Below, piece after piece: positions 44,304-56,839 of a stretch of 64,000 nt of DNA. Origin of the DNA: Stereocaulon alpinum (Eukaryota; Ascomycota; Lecanoromycetes; Lecanorales; Stereocaulaceae); the NCBI GenBank assembly GCA_018257865.1, contig JAEUBA010000022.1:62001-126000 (forward strand), read 5' to 3'. Position 1 is the stretch's first letter. The number at the start of each line of letters is the position of its first letter. A model generated the notes under the pieces. The model ran no database searches. It saw only the letters and a program-made list of their open reading frames with translations, and was not told the origin of the DNA. Position numbers and translations under genes: made by a program.

Positions 44304-45997
44304 ATGCATCTGATCTGGAAACCTTTACAAATAGACCTCAAGGATGTCGTTATTCCACCGCTTCTCATCAAGACGGAATTTGGACTTTCCAGCTACAAAA
44401 TATGGCTTACGGATCTGAGCCATATATGGGCCGAGTCCATGGACCGCAGACAGATCATACAAAGGACATTCAGCGTAGATACAAGCATCGATCCAAGTGA
44501 AGATACCAGCCAACTTCGATTGTTCCTGCAAAGTATAGAGGATGCTCTTGTTCAGCGCACCGGAACAACTGTGGACATTGTACAGAGTGAAACTAAGATG
44601 CATCTTACCCTCCAAACTTGTACACCTTTGCCAGGTCCTCTCAAGCCCCTCGAATGGAAAATCATGCTCATTCCTGCAGCTCAATCCGTGTTCACTACTG
44701 AGTTCGTAATACCTCTCCTAAGCCAGCAGTCAACTGCGAAGGCGGAGAAGGCTTCTCTCTTACAACAATTGACATACAAGGACAATGTGATAAGCAAATT
44801 GATTGACACGATGCAATCTGATGGCGTTGACTTAAGCAAAGTGTTTCCCAGCGCACCGCATGCAAGGCCAGGAGCAAATGCACGACAGATGATTGGGAAA
44901 TCAGTGAAAGGACTCGGCGAGTTCGACTTTGAACAATGGCAATGCCGTATAGTGAGAGACGTCAAATCCTTGGAAGAGTTGAAGGACTTACTATCGAACG
45001 TTTTTGACACGGACTCGCAAGAGATCACTAGAGAATCTCAAATCCAAGACTCATCAGACTATAGAGATTGGTGGAGAAACCTGAGGTATGAAAACTCACA
45101 ACGAATGCCCGCCACTTCAATCCTACCAATGGACGATACGGGGGAGAGTGGAGCCGTTGCTGATGATCCCCAAGTACGTTCATTGAAAGACGAGAGGTTC
45201 ATCTGTTTCGGAAACTAAATTCAAGCCAGGTACAATTGACACCACCGAGACGACAAGTAAAGCCAGGATCGAGCAAAGAGAAAGGGCCGAGTGTGAAAAA
45301 GATAGATCCAAGGCCAAGCCCAGCCATACAATTAGCTGAAAATGGTTCCACCACTGATGATAGTGATAATGACGTCCAGCTGTCTGAGACTGCCAAAGTC
45401 TCGCCACGAGTAGGAGCGAGACCAGAGACTGGAGGTACGAGTACTCGCAAGACTCAAAGGATGCCACTGGCAACTGAGATCGAAGAGAATGACCATGGTG
45501 CGAGCGCCGTGCTGCAGAACGAATATTCTTTGTCAAAACCCACAGATGTTTGCAAAACATATGAGACCTCTTCAGACTCTGATGACGACAGAATGGATTT
45601 GGACAGAAAAGCTATCGTTGGCTCAAAAGTCACCTCAAATAACAAGAAGGTGGTTTGGGCTTCGAGCGTTCCAAAGGCAAAGGCTAGACTTGGCAAGATT
45701 GGTGGGAAGGGTAATGCTGGTAACGGAAGTGACTCGAAGGGCTTGGCTTGCCAGAGTCAATCAGCATCATCTGTCCAGCCGCAGCCCAATGGTAAGCCCG
45801 AAGGCAACGAAGGCGATTGGGGAAAACCAACAAAAACGCCTGAAAGTGGGAGAGTTAATGAAGCTACTGTCCAGCCCATGACCCCTTCACCTCCAAGAGA
45901 GTCCGAGCAAGAAAGAGCCGACAAGAAGAGGGAGCAATTGAAGCGGGAGTTAGAGAGTAAGAGCCACGCTGCAGCAAAGAAGAAGCGTAGATTCTGA
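44304..45997 (+). CDS. nej1: Non-homologous end-joining factor XLF/Nej1
   Basis: Stimulates DNA ligase IV in repair of double-strand breaks; nuclear. Exons 44304-45173 and 45230-45997 give 545 residues, long for the family (human 299) because of the tail. The XLF head domain covers about 1-150: MHLIWKPLQIDLKDVV, PPLLIKTEFGLSSYKIWLTD, LSHIWAESMDRRQII, then DTSIDPSED and TPLPGPLKPLEWKIML. A coiled-coil stalk follows (EKASLLQQLTYKDNVISKLI). The disordered, acidic and Ser-rich tail ends in a basic cluster, KREQLKRELESK..AAAKKKRRF, like the Ku-binding end of XLF proteins. The start is the ATG directly before the conserved W. Intron 56 nt. Confidence 0.9.
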
Positions 45998-46306
45998 AGT
46001 TTAATTTAAGCGATTCATCACGAAATAAACACTGGCGTGGGGGTAATGACTCGGCTTTCGTGTCTAGAGGGTTGTTGCAGGACTCTCGTCTTCCATGTGA
46101 ATGGACTTGTGTCTACCACCTATCGCCACACTAGACTAATCTTACCCAACCTTGCCTACCCGGGCCGCCTAACAAGCAACTTTCGCACAGTCAACGAGTG
46201 GAAGCATTTAACAAGCACCAGCGACCCTGAACTAACTTCTTTCCACCGTACCATACTTATTGATTGCCAGCAGTCGCAAGCGTAACTCCCAAAGGCGACA
46301 GCGATC
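45998..46306. other. Intergenic spacer
   Basis: Holds the nej1 3' flank and the promoter of the next small gene. No element recognised. Confidence 0.4.
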
Positions 46307-46740
46307 ATGAACACGCCAAGAGACTGGTTCCACGAACATATGCGCGATTCTGATCAAGCCCCAGAAGAAGCAGACGCAGCGCACCGACACGCAATTGCCC
46401 CAGCCGGGACGGAATATGAGCAAAACCAAGAGTTACACTCAAGGTATACTCTACGAGGTCAAGGGACAGCTGCCTTGCAGGCTAGCCCCACCGGGAGCGA
46501 GGGTTACGGCGAGGCGACAGATGATGAATCTGTGAGAGACAACGGACGTAATGAGGTATGATTCCTGGCAGCTTTCAGAAAACTATGGTCCGCCAACATC
46601 GTAGTAGTCCCTGACTGACTGACTGTGACTCAAAGGAACCTGCGGTTGCACCGGCAATCATTGTGTTCACTTTCTCCGTATTCACTGGATGGGCGTTGTA
46701 TGAAAGCCTGCAGGCAATTCGAAGCTGGTTGAAAGGGTAA
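46307..46740 (+). CDS. Small tail-anchored-type membrane protein, unknown
   Basis: I do not recognise this gene. Exons 46307-46555 and 46636-46740, joined across an 80-nt intron with GTATGA donor, a CTGAC-rich branch region and CAAAG acceptor, give 117 residues. The first 83 are hydrophilic and acidic (RDSDQAPEEADAAHRHA). The second exon encodes a single membrane segment, PAIIVFTFSVFTGWALYESL, with a short basic end (IRSWLKG). The match of phase, branch site and a clean C-terminal helix favours a real gene. A tail-anchored topology is inferred. Confidence 0.5.
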
Positions 46741-48150
46741 AGGGGGGATGGAGAAGTCGGGAGACGTGGGGTCCCTATTGGTCTCGCAGTCGATGAAGCC
46801 CTTCGGCCAAGGATTGAGGGTCTTTTTCGCTGGGTTGTACGCTGGTTTCTTCTTCTTCTTCGGGTCTGTGTGCCTTGGAATGCTGGAATGAATACGTTGG
46901 ATTGGCGGTTTCGGGGATTTTCAATGCATCTGATTCAAGCCCATCAGTCTACGGCCTTCCACTTGTCTAACACTGTGAGCTCATACCTATAACACCGTTC
47001 TTTGTGTTCCGCAACGCCACCCAACCCGCCCTATAAAGGGATTGGGAAAGTCACCAAAGTAAACACGCTAGCCGGGCGCTAAAGAGTTGCCTTTATCTAC
47101 CAGGAGGAATAGAATCTCTGTCTCTTCCACCTTTCACCTCTCAAACTAACATAAATATACAAACATATAGCCTTGCTTTGGCCATGGCTATCACTCAACA
47201 GCTCTCAGTAGTTTCCATTAATATTTCGAACAGTGAAATGTATACCATGCTCAGAGCCTTACTTGTTGAACACTTTTTCAAGAGAGACAGCTGACTTAAC
47301 ACTTCATAGAACGACAACCATCATATCCCTCAACAGCTGTGAGTGGCTTGTGAAAATATCATAGATACTGAAAGGTATGCCATAACCTGAAGCTCGTTCG
47401 TTAATCGCCGTGTCGACAAAGATGACTGACTCGTACACTGCAGGAAACGACGGAAAGCTCAGCAGACTTGTGCAACAAAGTCCATTGTATCTCATAATCC
47501 ATGGGTTGAGGTACATAAATACGACGGAATACAAGCAGAGAATGAGGTACGTGAACAGCCTAAGAATGAGTAACAAGACGCTTACCCAGGCTTTCACGCA
47601 CAATAGGATACACACTCTGTCGACACGGTCTACTCTTGCCCTGTGGTCCTATCGGGCAGATTCTTACTCGCAAGCCAGCCGTTTGTGACGTTCGATAGCA
47701 AATACCGTCGCACTCGCTATATTACCTACGGCAAAGACATGAGCCTGCTGTTGATACCCTTCCGTGCGACGACCATTCCTGCCGATTCACAAACACATGC
47801 AGCAATGCTACCTGCTCGGTCTGGAACAATAACGCCCAATATATCTGTTAATCGTCAACAGACCGAGAGCAAGCCAGCGACTGAGGACCTTGTGCCTCGC
47901 GTTCCGCCATTTCGACTGGGTGAGAACCTCTTGTCTGCCGAAGTCTACTTCCGCTCTCCTGATAAATCACTTACAGAAGGAAAGTCACGTTCAGCACCTG
48001 GATCTTCCCCGACGCATATCACAGACCCGACCTCGATAAGAGAAGGCTGTGGTCCATGATCTTCCCTTTCCAGCCAGAACTTCTCTGCATGCGTACGAGG
48101 TGTGACAGGGCTAAATGGCCACAAGGTACACGAGGTACGAAAATGTGACT
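46741..48150. other. Intergenic stretch with promoter-like signals
   Basis: A CCTATAAAGGG box at about 47031 is followed by a CT-rich, then AACATAAATATACAAAC leader and an ATG at 47184 in good context (GGCCATGGC). The frame is only 36 codons long; an acceptor-like CTTCATAG at about 47309 suggests a spliced transcript. I cannot name a protein. The open frame 47643-48059 starts without ATG and has no domain. Confidence 0.3.
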
Positions 48151-48152
48151 GG

Positions 48153-48450
48153 TGTAATGGCCACGGTGTGGGCCATGTCACTTTGCGTACAGGCGAGCAA
48201 CGTGCAGAAAATGGCACGGCCAACTGCTCTAACGCTTGATGAAGTTCAACTGCAAGCTGTGTGGTTGGGGGCCATCTCACAGTGTGTACAGGTGGGCAAC
48301 CTGCAGAGAACTTGCTCGAACGTCTGATGAAGTTCAATTGCAAGCTGTGTGGTTGGGGGCCATATCACAGTGTGTACAGGCGAGCAACGTGCAGAGAACT
48401 TGCTCGAACGTCTAATGAAGTTCAATTGCAAGCTGTGTGGTGGGGTTGTC
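48153..48450. repeat. 88-bp minisatellite, about 3.4 copies
   Basis: Units start GAAGTTCAA(C/T)TGCAAGC at 48241, 48329 and 48417 (partial). The first two differ at about 6 of 88 positions. A more diverged unit precedes at about 48153-48240. The unit includes TCACAGTGTGTACAGG and AGAACTTGCTCGAACGTCT. Not in a coding gene that I can support. Confidence 0.85.
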
Positions 48451-49379
48451 GGATATGGTATCGTTCTTGTATATATTCGAGAGTGGAATGGAGAGATAAA
48501 ATAAGCAGCAAACCAATACATCATTCGCCCAATTTTTTAACGGCGTGTAAAAATGAGATTGAAAGCTCTATTTTGTAGGTTGTTTACATCAGAGGTGTTG
48601 GACTGTAGGTTCTGAGTCAGTGTTAGCTCAAGCACAGACCGTTGACTCAAGAATGCGTCATATATCGATGAAGCACAATTTTCATTCCACTTCAAATTTC
48701 CCCTAATCTGGGCTCTGCAATCACCAAGCCTGCAATCCTCTCCAGCTCCTTAATCTTCTCATTGCCATGTTTATATTTCGACGAGCTACTATCGTCGCAG
48801 ACGACGCTTCTACAACATCTATTATACGCATTATCGTACTTCGTTCGAGCTACCTAATATACGCGCCGAAGCAATGGCTATTGGCCACTTTTCTGCTTCT
48901 CGTTCTCGGCTGTTATGTGTTGAGGATGGGTAATCATTGGTCGGTATTGACAGAGAAATGCTGTTTTCCTTGTTCATCGAGATGAGGGATTGTACAGCCT
49001 CTTAGGGGTTGTTTATCAGTAGCATACCGGTGCTTGGCCACTTACCCATGAAGTGCACCATGTCTTACTTCGCCTGTGTCCCGAATAGGCATACAAGTAC
49101 TCCAGGTCAGCATGAGTTAGAAAATAAGTCTGGTGGATTTGATGTCGAATGCAGCTTCGCAGATTCAAGGGACGAGCTGGGATGGACAACGCAAGGCTCT
49201 TGATCGATACAAAGCGTAGCAACACCAAGCTTGCAGAATACAAGGGATCAATCAACTGCAGTCCTTTCAGAATCATACCTCGTTCACCACTCAAAAGAGA
49301 GATATACGCAATCATAACATACACTTTTCCCTTGCTTGCATCAATTTCTCCAAAAGACCGTCCAACCCGCGTCTATCAT
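48451..49379. other. Intergenic stretch, no gene supported
   Basis: ATG 48767 opens a 72-codon frame with one membrane-like segment (WLLATFLLLVLGCYVLRM), but nothing else supports it. The right end holds the 3' flank of msrA. Confidence 0.3.
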
Positions 49380-50056
49380 TCACTGAAGATCAGGAAACTT
49401 TCTAACATAATGCGCCGGACACTCATAACCCCCGGGATTCTTATCCAAATACAACTGATGATAAGCCTCCGCATCCCACCATTGCCCCGCCGGCAAAAGT
49501 TCCGTCGTCACAGTCCCCTGCTTCCACCACTGCTCCTGGACCTTCTTCGTAATCTCCTCCGCCTCCTTCTTCTGCTCGTCGTTATGGTAGAAGATTGCGG
49601 AACGGTATTGCGTGCCGGTATCCATGCCTTGGCGGTTCTTGGTGGTGGGGTCGTGCATTTGGTAGAAGAAGGAGAGGAGGGTTTTGTAGTTTAGGAGGGC
49701 GGGGTCATAGGAGATTTGGAGGGATTCGGCGTCTAGGTTTAGGGTGTTAGATTATTGGTTACAAGTAGAAGCAGTGGGGGAGACTTACGGCCTGTCCGTC
49801 CAGAGCAGACAGCCCTATAACTGGGATTGTTTGTATCGCCACCAATATACCCAACCCTCGCATCCAGCAAGCCCTTTCCACCGAAATTCTTTCGGAATAG
49901 ATGTTCGACGCCCCAGAAACATCCAGCCGCTACTGTACATTTTTGCGCGTTCTCGGGAAGCGATTGGGCGGCGCCTGTTTGCGAGTTCAAAGACATACTT
50001 GTGGATGTCGTGAAGGGACGGAGTAGGCGGGATACGAAGTTGGGGGTGCTGGCCAT
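49380..50056 (-). CDS. mxr1: Peptide methionine sulfoxide reductase A
   Basis: Reduces methionine-S-sulfoxide in proteins with thioredoxin; oxidative-damage repair. Exons 50056-49789 and 49732-49380, with a 56-nt intron, give 206 residues. The GCFWGVEH motif has the catalytic Cys at 46. The chain continues ARVGYIGGDTNNPSY, YQMHDPTTKNRQG.DTGTQYRS, and ends in a GYECPAHYVRKFPDLQ tail. The first 20 residues (MASTPNFVSRLLRPFTTSTS) look like a mitochondrial presequence, and an in-frame Met at 21 would give a cytosolic form of usual length. Dual targeting is inferred. Confidence 0.93.
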
Positions 50057-50534
50057 GTAGATGCTTAAGAGTAGGGCGATGAGGAGGATGAGTATTCGAG
50101 GGTGGAATGTGGGAGACAGATTGATAGATTCAGGGATTGAACGAATGGGTGGAGGAAGGATATTTGTAGTGGAAATATATATACATTCTAGAGGGCTATC
50201 GTAGGTCCCGCTCTACGTCAACGATCGCGGCTGAGTAAGCTCGGTGGCGTTTGTGATCTGGAATCATTCTACACAACGCCATTTTTGAAACTCATGGCAA
50301 TGGTATGTTGGAAAAATATTGACAAATACGTGAGGAGGCTTAGACGTCGAGTCTACCTCTAATCAGAGGGTACTAATGCTCCCGTGTGATCGAATGCACT
50401 ATTATTGTACAAAAGCCTGTCCATTGATGGACGACTATTTGCCTTTCCACGCCCTACAGAACGCCCTGCTAAATGCATGATAACCCGTCTTGCTCCATGA
50501 ACGGTGTCCGGAACGAAATGCGTTAGGGAAGAAA
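50057..50534. other. Spacer between msrA and kip3
   Basis: About 480 bp holding the msrA promoter and the kinesin 3' flank. A TATATATAC run lies near 50177. No gene seen. Confidence 0.45.
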
Positions 50535-53500
50535 TCATCTCCAGGAGCCCTTTCCACCGACAAGAAGACTGCCACGCGAACTCCCTCCACTTCCCATCAC
50601 CGTAGAGCTCAAGCGCACTGGCCCTCTGTCAATGATAGCCGCATCTTTTGGTCTACTCTCTCCCATGGTAGTCCTTCGCGAAGCCGCATGCTTGACCACA
50701 GGCGCTGTACGTGGGCTCAATATGCTGGCCTTGGGATCGTTCTCTTTTTCACTCTTCACCATACGACGCGCATGTGAGGCAGTAAACATAGCACTATCGC
50801 TCGGTGGGCTTCCAGAAGATGCATTGGTAGGACTCCGTCGGCGATGACGATTGATCCCGTTTGCGCTGGACGGTGCAACAGTGGAGACTCGCTTGATGGC
50901 AGTCTTAAGCTGCATCGCATCGCTTTTGTTGGCATTCCAACCGTTCTCTCCATCTGAACCAGAATTGTTCGCATTGTCATTAGGCGTCACGTTCTCGACA
51001 TAGGCAAGGGACGAGCGATTCGCAGCCTTCCCGGGGTCGATGTCTCGCAGTGGTGACGTATCTGAATCTGAGGAAAGCTGCGTGAGAGTAGGAGGCAAAG
51101 GTGAGCCATCGGTCTTCTTGGCAAGGAATCCAGCCTTGAAGCGATTGTGTTTTGACTTGCTCTCTGCCGATGGGATTGGCGGAGCGGGTATGGGAGAGGA
51201 ATCGGTGGAGTCTGACGAAAGCATTGGCTGGTTCGCCAGAAGAGAGCTAGATGATGGAGGTGGAAGAGAGATAGTGGGTTCAACGGAAGAAGTATCAGGG
51301 GTCAGGTTAGCCCGCTGTGGAGTCTTTTCGAACTCCGCGAGCGTGCCCTCCTCGGTGTCGTCACGCCATCGTACGCCTCTCTTGAGTCCTTTCCCAGGCG
51401 ACTTCTTCTTGGGCGTGAAAGAAATGCCTTTCTTGACTGCCACAGCTTTGCGTCGCTTGGGAGAAGCACGGATTGGAGACCCGAAATTAGAGGTGTCCGC
51501 AAATGAGGGTGCCATAACAGCTTTGAGAGGCGACGGTCTTCCTAGAGCCACAGCCTTCTTTCGCTTTGGAGTTCCCGAGCGTGTGGGTGGGAATGCCTCG
51601 GAAGGCATGAGGCTGCCGTCAGGCTTGATGATATGAGACGTCACTGTGTTACAGCTATTTAGGATTTTGCCAAGAATGGTCTTTGCAGCCTCAATGGCTT
51701 GTTCCTCGTCCAATGCCAAGATGCTATGGATGGCAGCGATCGTCTCGAAGTGTGCTTGCAGCAAAACTTGAACGGTAGCTGCGTCGCCACCTCTCTCCTC
51801 TTCGGCCACGGTGAGTATAGATTCTCGATCTGCGTTAGCCTTCAGAAGCTCGACCTCTTTACAGAGCGAAGCTGCGTCGTGCCCATCATCTCTGCCATCT
51901 GTTTCTTGGAGCTGCTTGATTCCGTTCTGCAGTGCTGAATCAATAGCCCGCTCCCAATTGCTCTTCATAAGTCTTTGGTGATAATGATGCCTGCTGCTTT
52001 CGAGCTCGAGCAGTATGCCTTGTGCAGTTTTGCGCATTGCTTGAATGTTGTGCAGGATAACATCGTCTTCCGCATTATCGCAAACCTGGTCAAACGCTGC
52101 AATCCAAGACGAAATCATCGCTATCCTTCTCTCGATTTGTCGCAGCTTCTTCATGTTGGACGTCTTCTCAGCACGCTCTTTCTCCGAGTTCTCATATGCG
52201 CTGCGAATTCGAGCGACGCTTTCTCTTGTGACCATGTCTCGCTTCTCGGCCTGACGTTGGAATTTGGCAAATGCAAATCCTTCGTGATCTTTCTGTTGCT
52301 GCTTCAATTCATTGATGAGCGCCATCTGCTCATCGATCTTGACCAAGAAGTCCTTGACATGGCGGTTGACGTTGTAGACATTCCTTGTAACCTTCGTCTG
52401 GATATTCTTCGCGCGATTTGCGTATCTTAATGTATTTTGTGTCTCATCGAAATGTTGGCTCGAAGGACTTACACACACAATCATGACAGTCTTGCAATTA
52501 CCACCTAGTGAGAACTTGAGCAGTCGAGTGAGCTTGGAATTTCGATACGGGATGTGATTTTTCTTGCGGAAATCACAAAGGGCATTGATGCAGCTTCCTA
52601 GAGCTAGCAACGATTTGTTGATGTTTGCACCTTCTTGAAGCCTTTCGCCTCTATTCTTTGTGGCACTGGCACGCTCGCTTCCTGCTAGATCGATAATGCT
52701 GAGTGTAGCCATGGTGTGGGGTTCGTTGATATCGGCATTTCGGTCTTTTTGCGAGACATTGATCTGAAGTACAGCATGAGATCGAGAGGAAGTGGCATTG
52801 GCCTCGGTTGGTGACATGGTCCGGTACTCGTTCCCTCTAACAATCATCTCCATGACCTCTTGTACGTTTTGAGGATGGTGGCTCGACAGACCAGCCACCG
52901 AAACTGCCTGGTTAGCGTCTTCTCGCAGCATCAGACCTTGCTTACTTCCTCCAGGTACTAGCAAGTCTCGGATGGTCTCATTGTAGATTTCGAGATAGGA
53001 TAGGGAAACTTCTGTCACTTTCTCATCCTGGCGTTCGCCTATCCGATCGAAGAGCTCTTGCATAGTCAAAAAAATCACCCCAGGAGCCTGCACAGTCCCA
53101 GTGATAGTATGTGTTTTCCCGCATCCTGTTGCACCGTAGGCAAATACGGTAGCATTATAGCCGTCCAATACACTATCGAGCAAATTCCTTGTCGTAGCTT
53201 CATAGACTTCAGCCTGAGTCGTGTTCTCGTCAAACACGCGATCAAATCCGAATGTTTGGTCTTTTGATCTTCTGCCGTTAGGTCCAGTAGATTTGGTTCC
53301 TCGTGCAATGGCATGGTCTTCTGGAGGGTCGAATACACTATAATGGTTAGCTGTGAAAAGGGTCATTGCTTGCCACAAAGCCACTCACAGGCACTTGTCG
53401 TCCACGACTTTCAGGACCGGCCGTATGCCCTTCTGCTTCAATGATGGTGTTGGGGCGCCAGCAAGTGAGCCATCGCCGAGGAAGAGGGGGCCGTCAGGAA

Positions 53501-53637
53501 CATGTGTCAATTGCGCAGCTTCTCGAACCTGCAAAGGTGAGTCATTACGTTATCATCAGCATTGAGGGCGTTCATACAGTGAACGGGCGGACTCTTATGG
53601 CCACACTGATGGAGGAAGCCCCATCAGATGCTGCCAT
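50535..53637 (-). CDS. kip3: Kinesin-8 motor protein (Kip3/Klp5/Klp6 type)
   Basis: Plus-end-directed motor that shortens microtubules and positions spindle and nucleus. Exons 53637-53578, 53528-53389 and 53337-50535 give 1000 residues. The motor begins SVAIRVRPFTVREAAQL, with the kinesin-8 stretch LFLGDGSLAG..KQKGIRPVLKVVDDKCLVFDPPED. The P-loop GATGCGKT is at 135-142, switch I NATSSRSHA at 247-255 and switch II DLAGSER at 283-289. The neck carries RAKNIQTKVTRNVYNV, then a coiled coil. The C-terminal 350 residues are basic and Ser/Pro-rich (KRRKAVAVKKG, KRGVRWRDD), fit to bind microtubules. Introns are 49 and 51 nt, both within the motor's first 70 codons. Confidence 0.95.
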
Positions 53638-54049
53638 TGTAGATATCAACACGCACTCACTTGCGTGGAGTTGAATTGAGAAGAGGAAAAGCGGAGAACA
53701 AGAAGAGGAACAGTTGATACGAAACTACGATGTCTGGCCCGCAGCGAAATGAAAGTAGTCCGGGTGCTGTTGACGTGCCTCTTGCGCCTTCACCAAATGT
53801 GGCGATCACTGGTGTTGATTTTCCGCTATCACGCTTTCCCTTTCGGGGAAATAGCCGCAGTCGACCAGGCAACAAAGCGCGCTTGATCAGCCCTCCACTC
53901 AAGCCCCTCCAATATCGGATCTTTAAACATCATGAGAATCAGGTAACAATCGATTAAGATGTTCTCGCAGTGTGGAGATATCATATGTCGCACGGTTCAA
54001 GTGGTCTCGGTATTGTTCTAAATGGATCATTCCTTAACTTTCCTCCTAA
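53638..54049. other. Promoter region of kip3 and 3' flank of the next gene
   Basis: The plus-strand frame 53730-53957 (75 codons from an ATG) lies 92 bp from the kinesin start, but shows no domain and I do not call it. No other feature. Confidence 0.4.
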
Positions 54050-55954
54050 CTAGGAGACCAACACCTTCGTGCCGCTATGCGTCGAACCATCCCCCTTAGA
54101 ACCCTCGTTCTGACCATCCTCGCCCTTCGTGGATTGATTAGAGCGACGCTCCTTCCCGTATCCTGGACCGATCTTGAACTCTAGATTCTTTCGAATCGTC
54201 GCGTCTGTGTCGACGTTGACTTCGATCTTCGCCACATCTCCTTCTAGCCAAATCTTATTGCAGAGGACAAGGCTATCATACGTAGCTGCCAGATTCTCAA
54301 TCGACTTCTTGGAATCGATGCTAGTTTCTAGATGTCTGTGACAAACTTCCGGGACCCATCGCCCACTTGCTTCGATCCTATACACGTAGCACAAGTTCCA
54401 GAGCTGCCAATAAGGAAGGATAATGGCTTTCTTGGTATTCAAATACCCACACTGTAAGAGCTCTTAGTTGATTCTTCGCTTCAATTCAATTCAAGTCATA
54501 CGTACCTTGACTACAGCACCCACCCTCTGGATACAGAAGTGTTTGACATTGTCATTCTTCTCCCACAAGGCCTCCCATCGCACGAAATTGACAGCGAAGC
54601 CGTCCTCCAGATCAAGAAATTTGTTCAAAGTCTCTGTACTATGATTGCAAAGTACCGTGGCAACGATTTCTGCCATCGTGAGCTTTTGTTTATTTGTCTC
54701 TTTAGTGAAGCCGTTGACGTCGACGATACGAGGATAGCCTCGGCAATTGGTAACTGCGGTCAATCTGTTCGTGGCTTTGAGGGAAGTGACCGGCGGACCG
54801 TCTGTGTGGCCAGGAATGCTCCGCTGTTTTCTTACTTTCTTTGGAGCTGGGCTACCAGTATCCACTGATATAGATCTTCCATCCACTGTATCGGCTTTAC
54901 GCTTGACAGCGCCTCTTTTCGTTCTGGGCTCGGGAAATACTTCATCTTGCTCCACGAACAGAGGCTCCTCCCCACCCCCTTCGCCCTCTTTCTCATCTCC
55001 AGGATTCAAAGGTTTTCCTTTGAGAGATGTTTTGTTCGCCTTCCGCTCTTCGACTTTGACCTGGTACTCAGGCGGCTGTGTCTTGAATCCGTTGGGGTCA
55101 ACAATTGAATTCTCGCTGCCTTCCAGGTCATCCTCCTGCGGATCTATGTCAATCTCAATTTCCCTCATTTCCTCCACAGCATCAAGAAATTCTTTGGCAG
55201 CCCCAATTGGCCTTTCATCAAAGGGAGAAGTGGCGTTCTCGATACTGTCTAGCGTGTGCGGTAATGTTGTCTTGTCACTCGTTGGGCTAGTGCTCCTGAC
55301 CTCGATCCCGGCTGCTGCCTTGACATTCACAACCTCTACCCCTCCCACAAATCTATGGTATGAGAGTTCAGGTTCTTTCGATTGCTCCCTTTTCAGCTCG
55401 GGGGTGATCGTGGGTTGTGTGATAACAACAGATAGCACACGGTCAGTCGCTGAGGGTCCTGCACCACGCCCTTTCTTCACCTCTGGCAGAACCTTATGCG
55501 GTGTGGCGATGGCAGCTTCTATGTGATCAATTGTCGACGGCGCAGCTGGTGCGACCTGCGGCTTCACCAGACCATGCTGTTTCGTAGAAGCCGTATTGGT
55601 CGACTGAGGTATATTGAACACGATATGAGCGTTCAAGAGGGTGCCGACAGGGCCGAATCTTCTCTCCATTTCCGCTTCTACCAAATTCGTGAAGTGAGTA
55701 TCTGAGTTAGTGCTAAGGATCTTAAGGCGTTGGTCTAGGGCAGCGATGACGGCAGTATCGATCTTAGCGTCCAATGAATCCCTAAGTGGACTGACTTCTC
55801 GGTCGAGAACAGCAGTGATGGCCTCCTCCATTTGAGTGTTTGAAGGCCTGTTGATAGAGCTTAGGTGATGCTGAACGGCTGCCGCTACTGAGGCCCGGAT
55901 AATGGCGTCGAAGGAGGGGGAGAGACTTTGTGCTGGGGTAGGGGAACGGTCCAT
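54050..55954 (-). CDS. Unrecognised nuclear-type protein, orphan A
   Basis: I do not recognise this gene. Exons 55954-54506 and 54451-54050, with a 54-nt intron, give 616 residues. The N-terminal 120 residues are helical (IIRASVAAAVQHHLSSI, LRDSLDAKIDTAVIAALDQR). An acidic middle (EIEIDIDPQEDDLEG) leads to basic NLS-like clusters (KRGAVKRKAD, PAPKKVRKQR). A folded C-terminal part holds KLTMAEIVATVL, WEALWEKNDN and ILPYWQLWNLCYVY, and the end is again charged. A shorter gene to the right on the same strand shares KRKAD, an AP-PK-VKK motif and MADIIGTIL, so the two may be paralogues. A nuclear role is inferred from the basic clusters only. Confidence 0.7.
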
Positions 55955-56839
55955 CGCGAATTTTGAGTTGAGGTCGAGGCGTGAGGTAACTTTTATAGTT
56001 GGTCATTCACCTGGTTGCGGTGTTATTTGTCAGGCTGTTTACCTTGATGAAAAGTCTGAGGTAATCTTGCGTTGAGAGGAAATTAGGTAAATTTGCAGAG
56101 GCAGCATTTTTTCCGGAAAGTTATGCGGTCTTGTAGGTTGGATTCAATCTATTGCTGACGTCAACATGAAACGTCGACGATGAGTCGAAATGGTCCTGTG
56201 AGGTCTTCGTAGGATGTTCGGAGGTAGAAGCCATTCGCATCAGCAGATGTGTACTGATATAAATGGCGAGCAGTGTACTCTTACTCTTCATATACTCTTG
56301 AAAGTGGAATCCGTCTAAGAGAAGCTGCGTGAGCTGACATAAAGAATGAGAAGGAGTGAATGAGACTGTGTAGCAGCAAGATAAGTTGTTCGGAGCATAG
56401 CCTACTTGATTGAAACCCTGGAGGCAAAGAGGTCATTGCGGCATGGTTAAACATTGATCGTACCATCTAATATCCCTAGTCTGACTCGGATTGAAACTTA
56501 TGAAGAAACTTATCCGGGCCCGAAGCACAGACACTAATGGACACTACCTCTGTCTCCCTCCATGTATGTTCCTCAAAGGCTCTCTTCCCGAACCCCTGCG
56601 CGAGCTTTTCGATCTTTGAATGCTTCGTCTATATTTGAGTGCCATCAGTCCACTTAACAGGGAACCATTTGCCTCTTGGCTTCATCTCATACAGAAACTT
56701 CGTTTGCCATTCGCCCTTGCAGCTGCGGTGACCGCACTGGACAGACGCAACGTCAGCAATGCTCCTCGTGAGAGGGTCAGGCTGAAAAGTATGCTCACAG
56801 TGACTAAGCCAACGGACCTCCCAATCCAGAAATCACATG
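55955..56839. other. Spacer between the two orphan genes
   Basis: No supported gene. Plus frame 56620-56949 and minus frame 56930-56682 overlap the end of orphan B and may hide a further 3' exon of it, but I could not find a convincing junction. Confidence 0.35.

Noticed and set aside
47643..48059. 138-codon plus-strand frame
   Set aside because: Begins at GTG without an ATG near its start, has no motif, and runs into the minisatellite region.
50987..51636. Open frames on both strands within the kinesin tail
   Set aside because: Shadows of the Ser/Pro-rich kinesin-8 C-terminus.
53730..53957. 75-codon plus-strand frame with ATG, 92 bp from the kinesin start
   Set aside because: No domain, very short, and it sits where the kinesin promoter must be; could be real only with transcript support.
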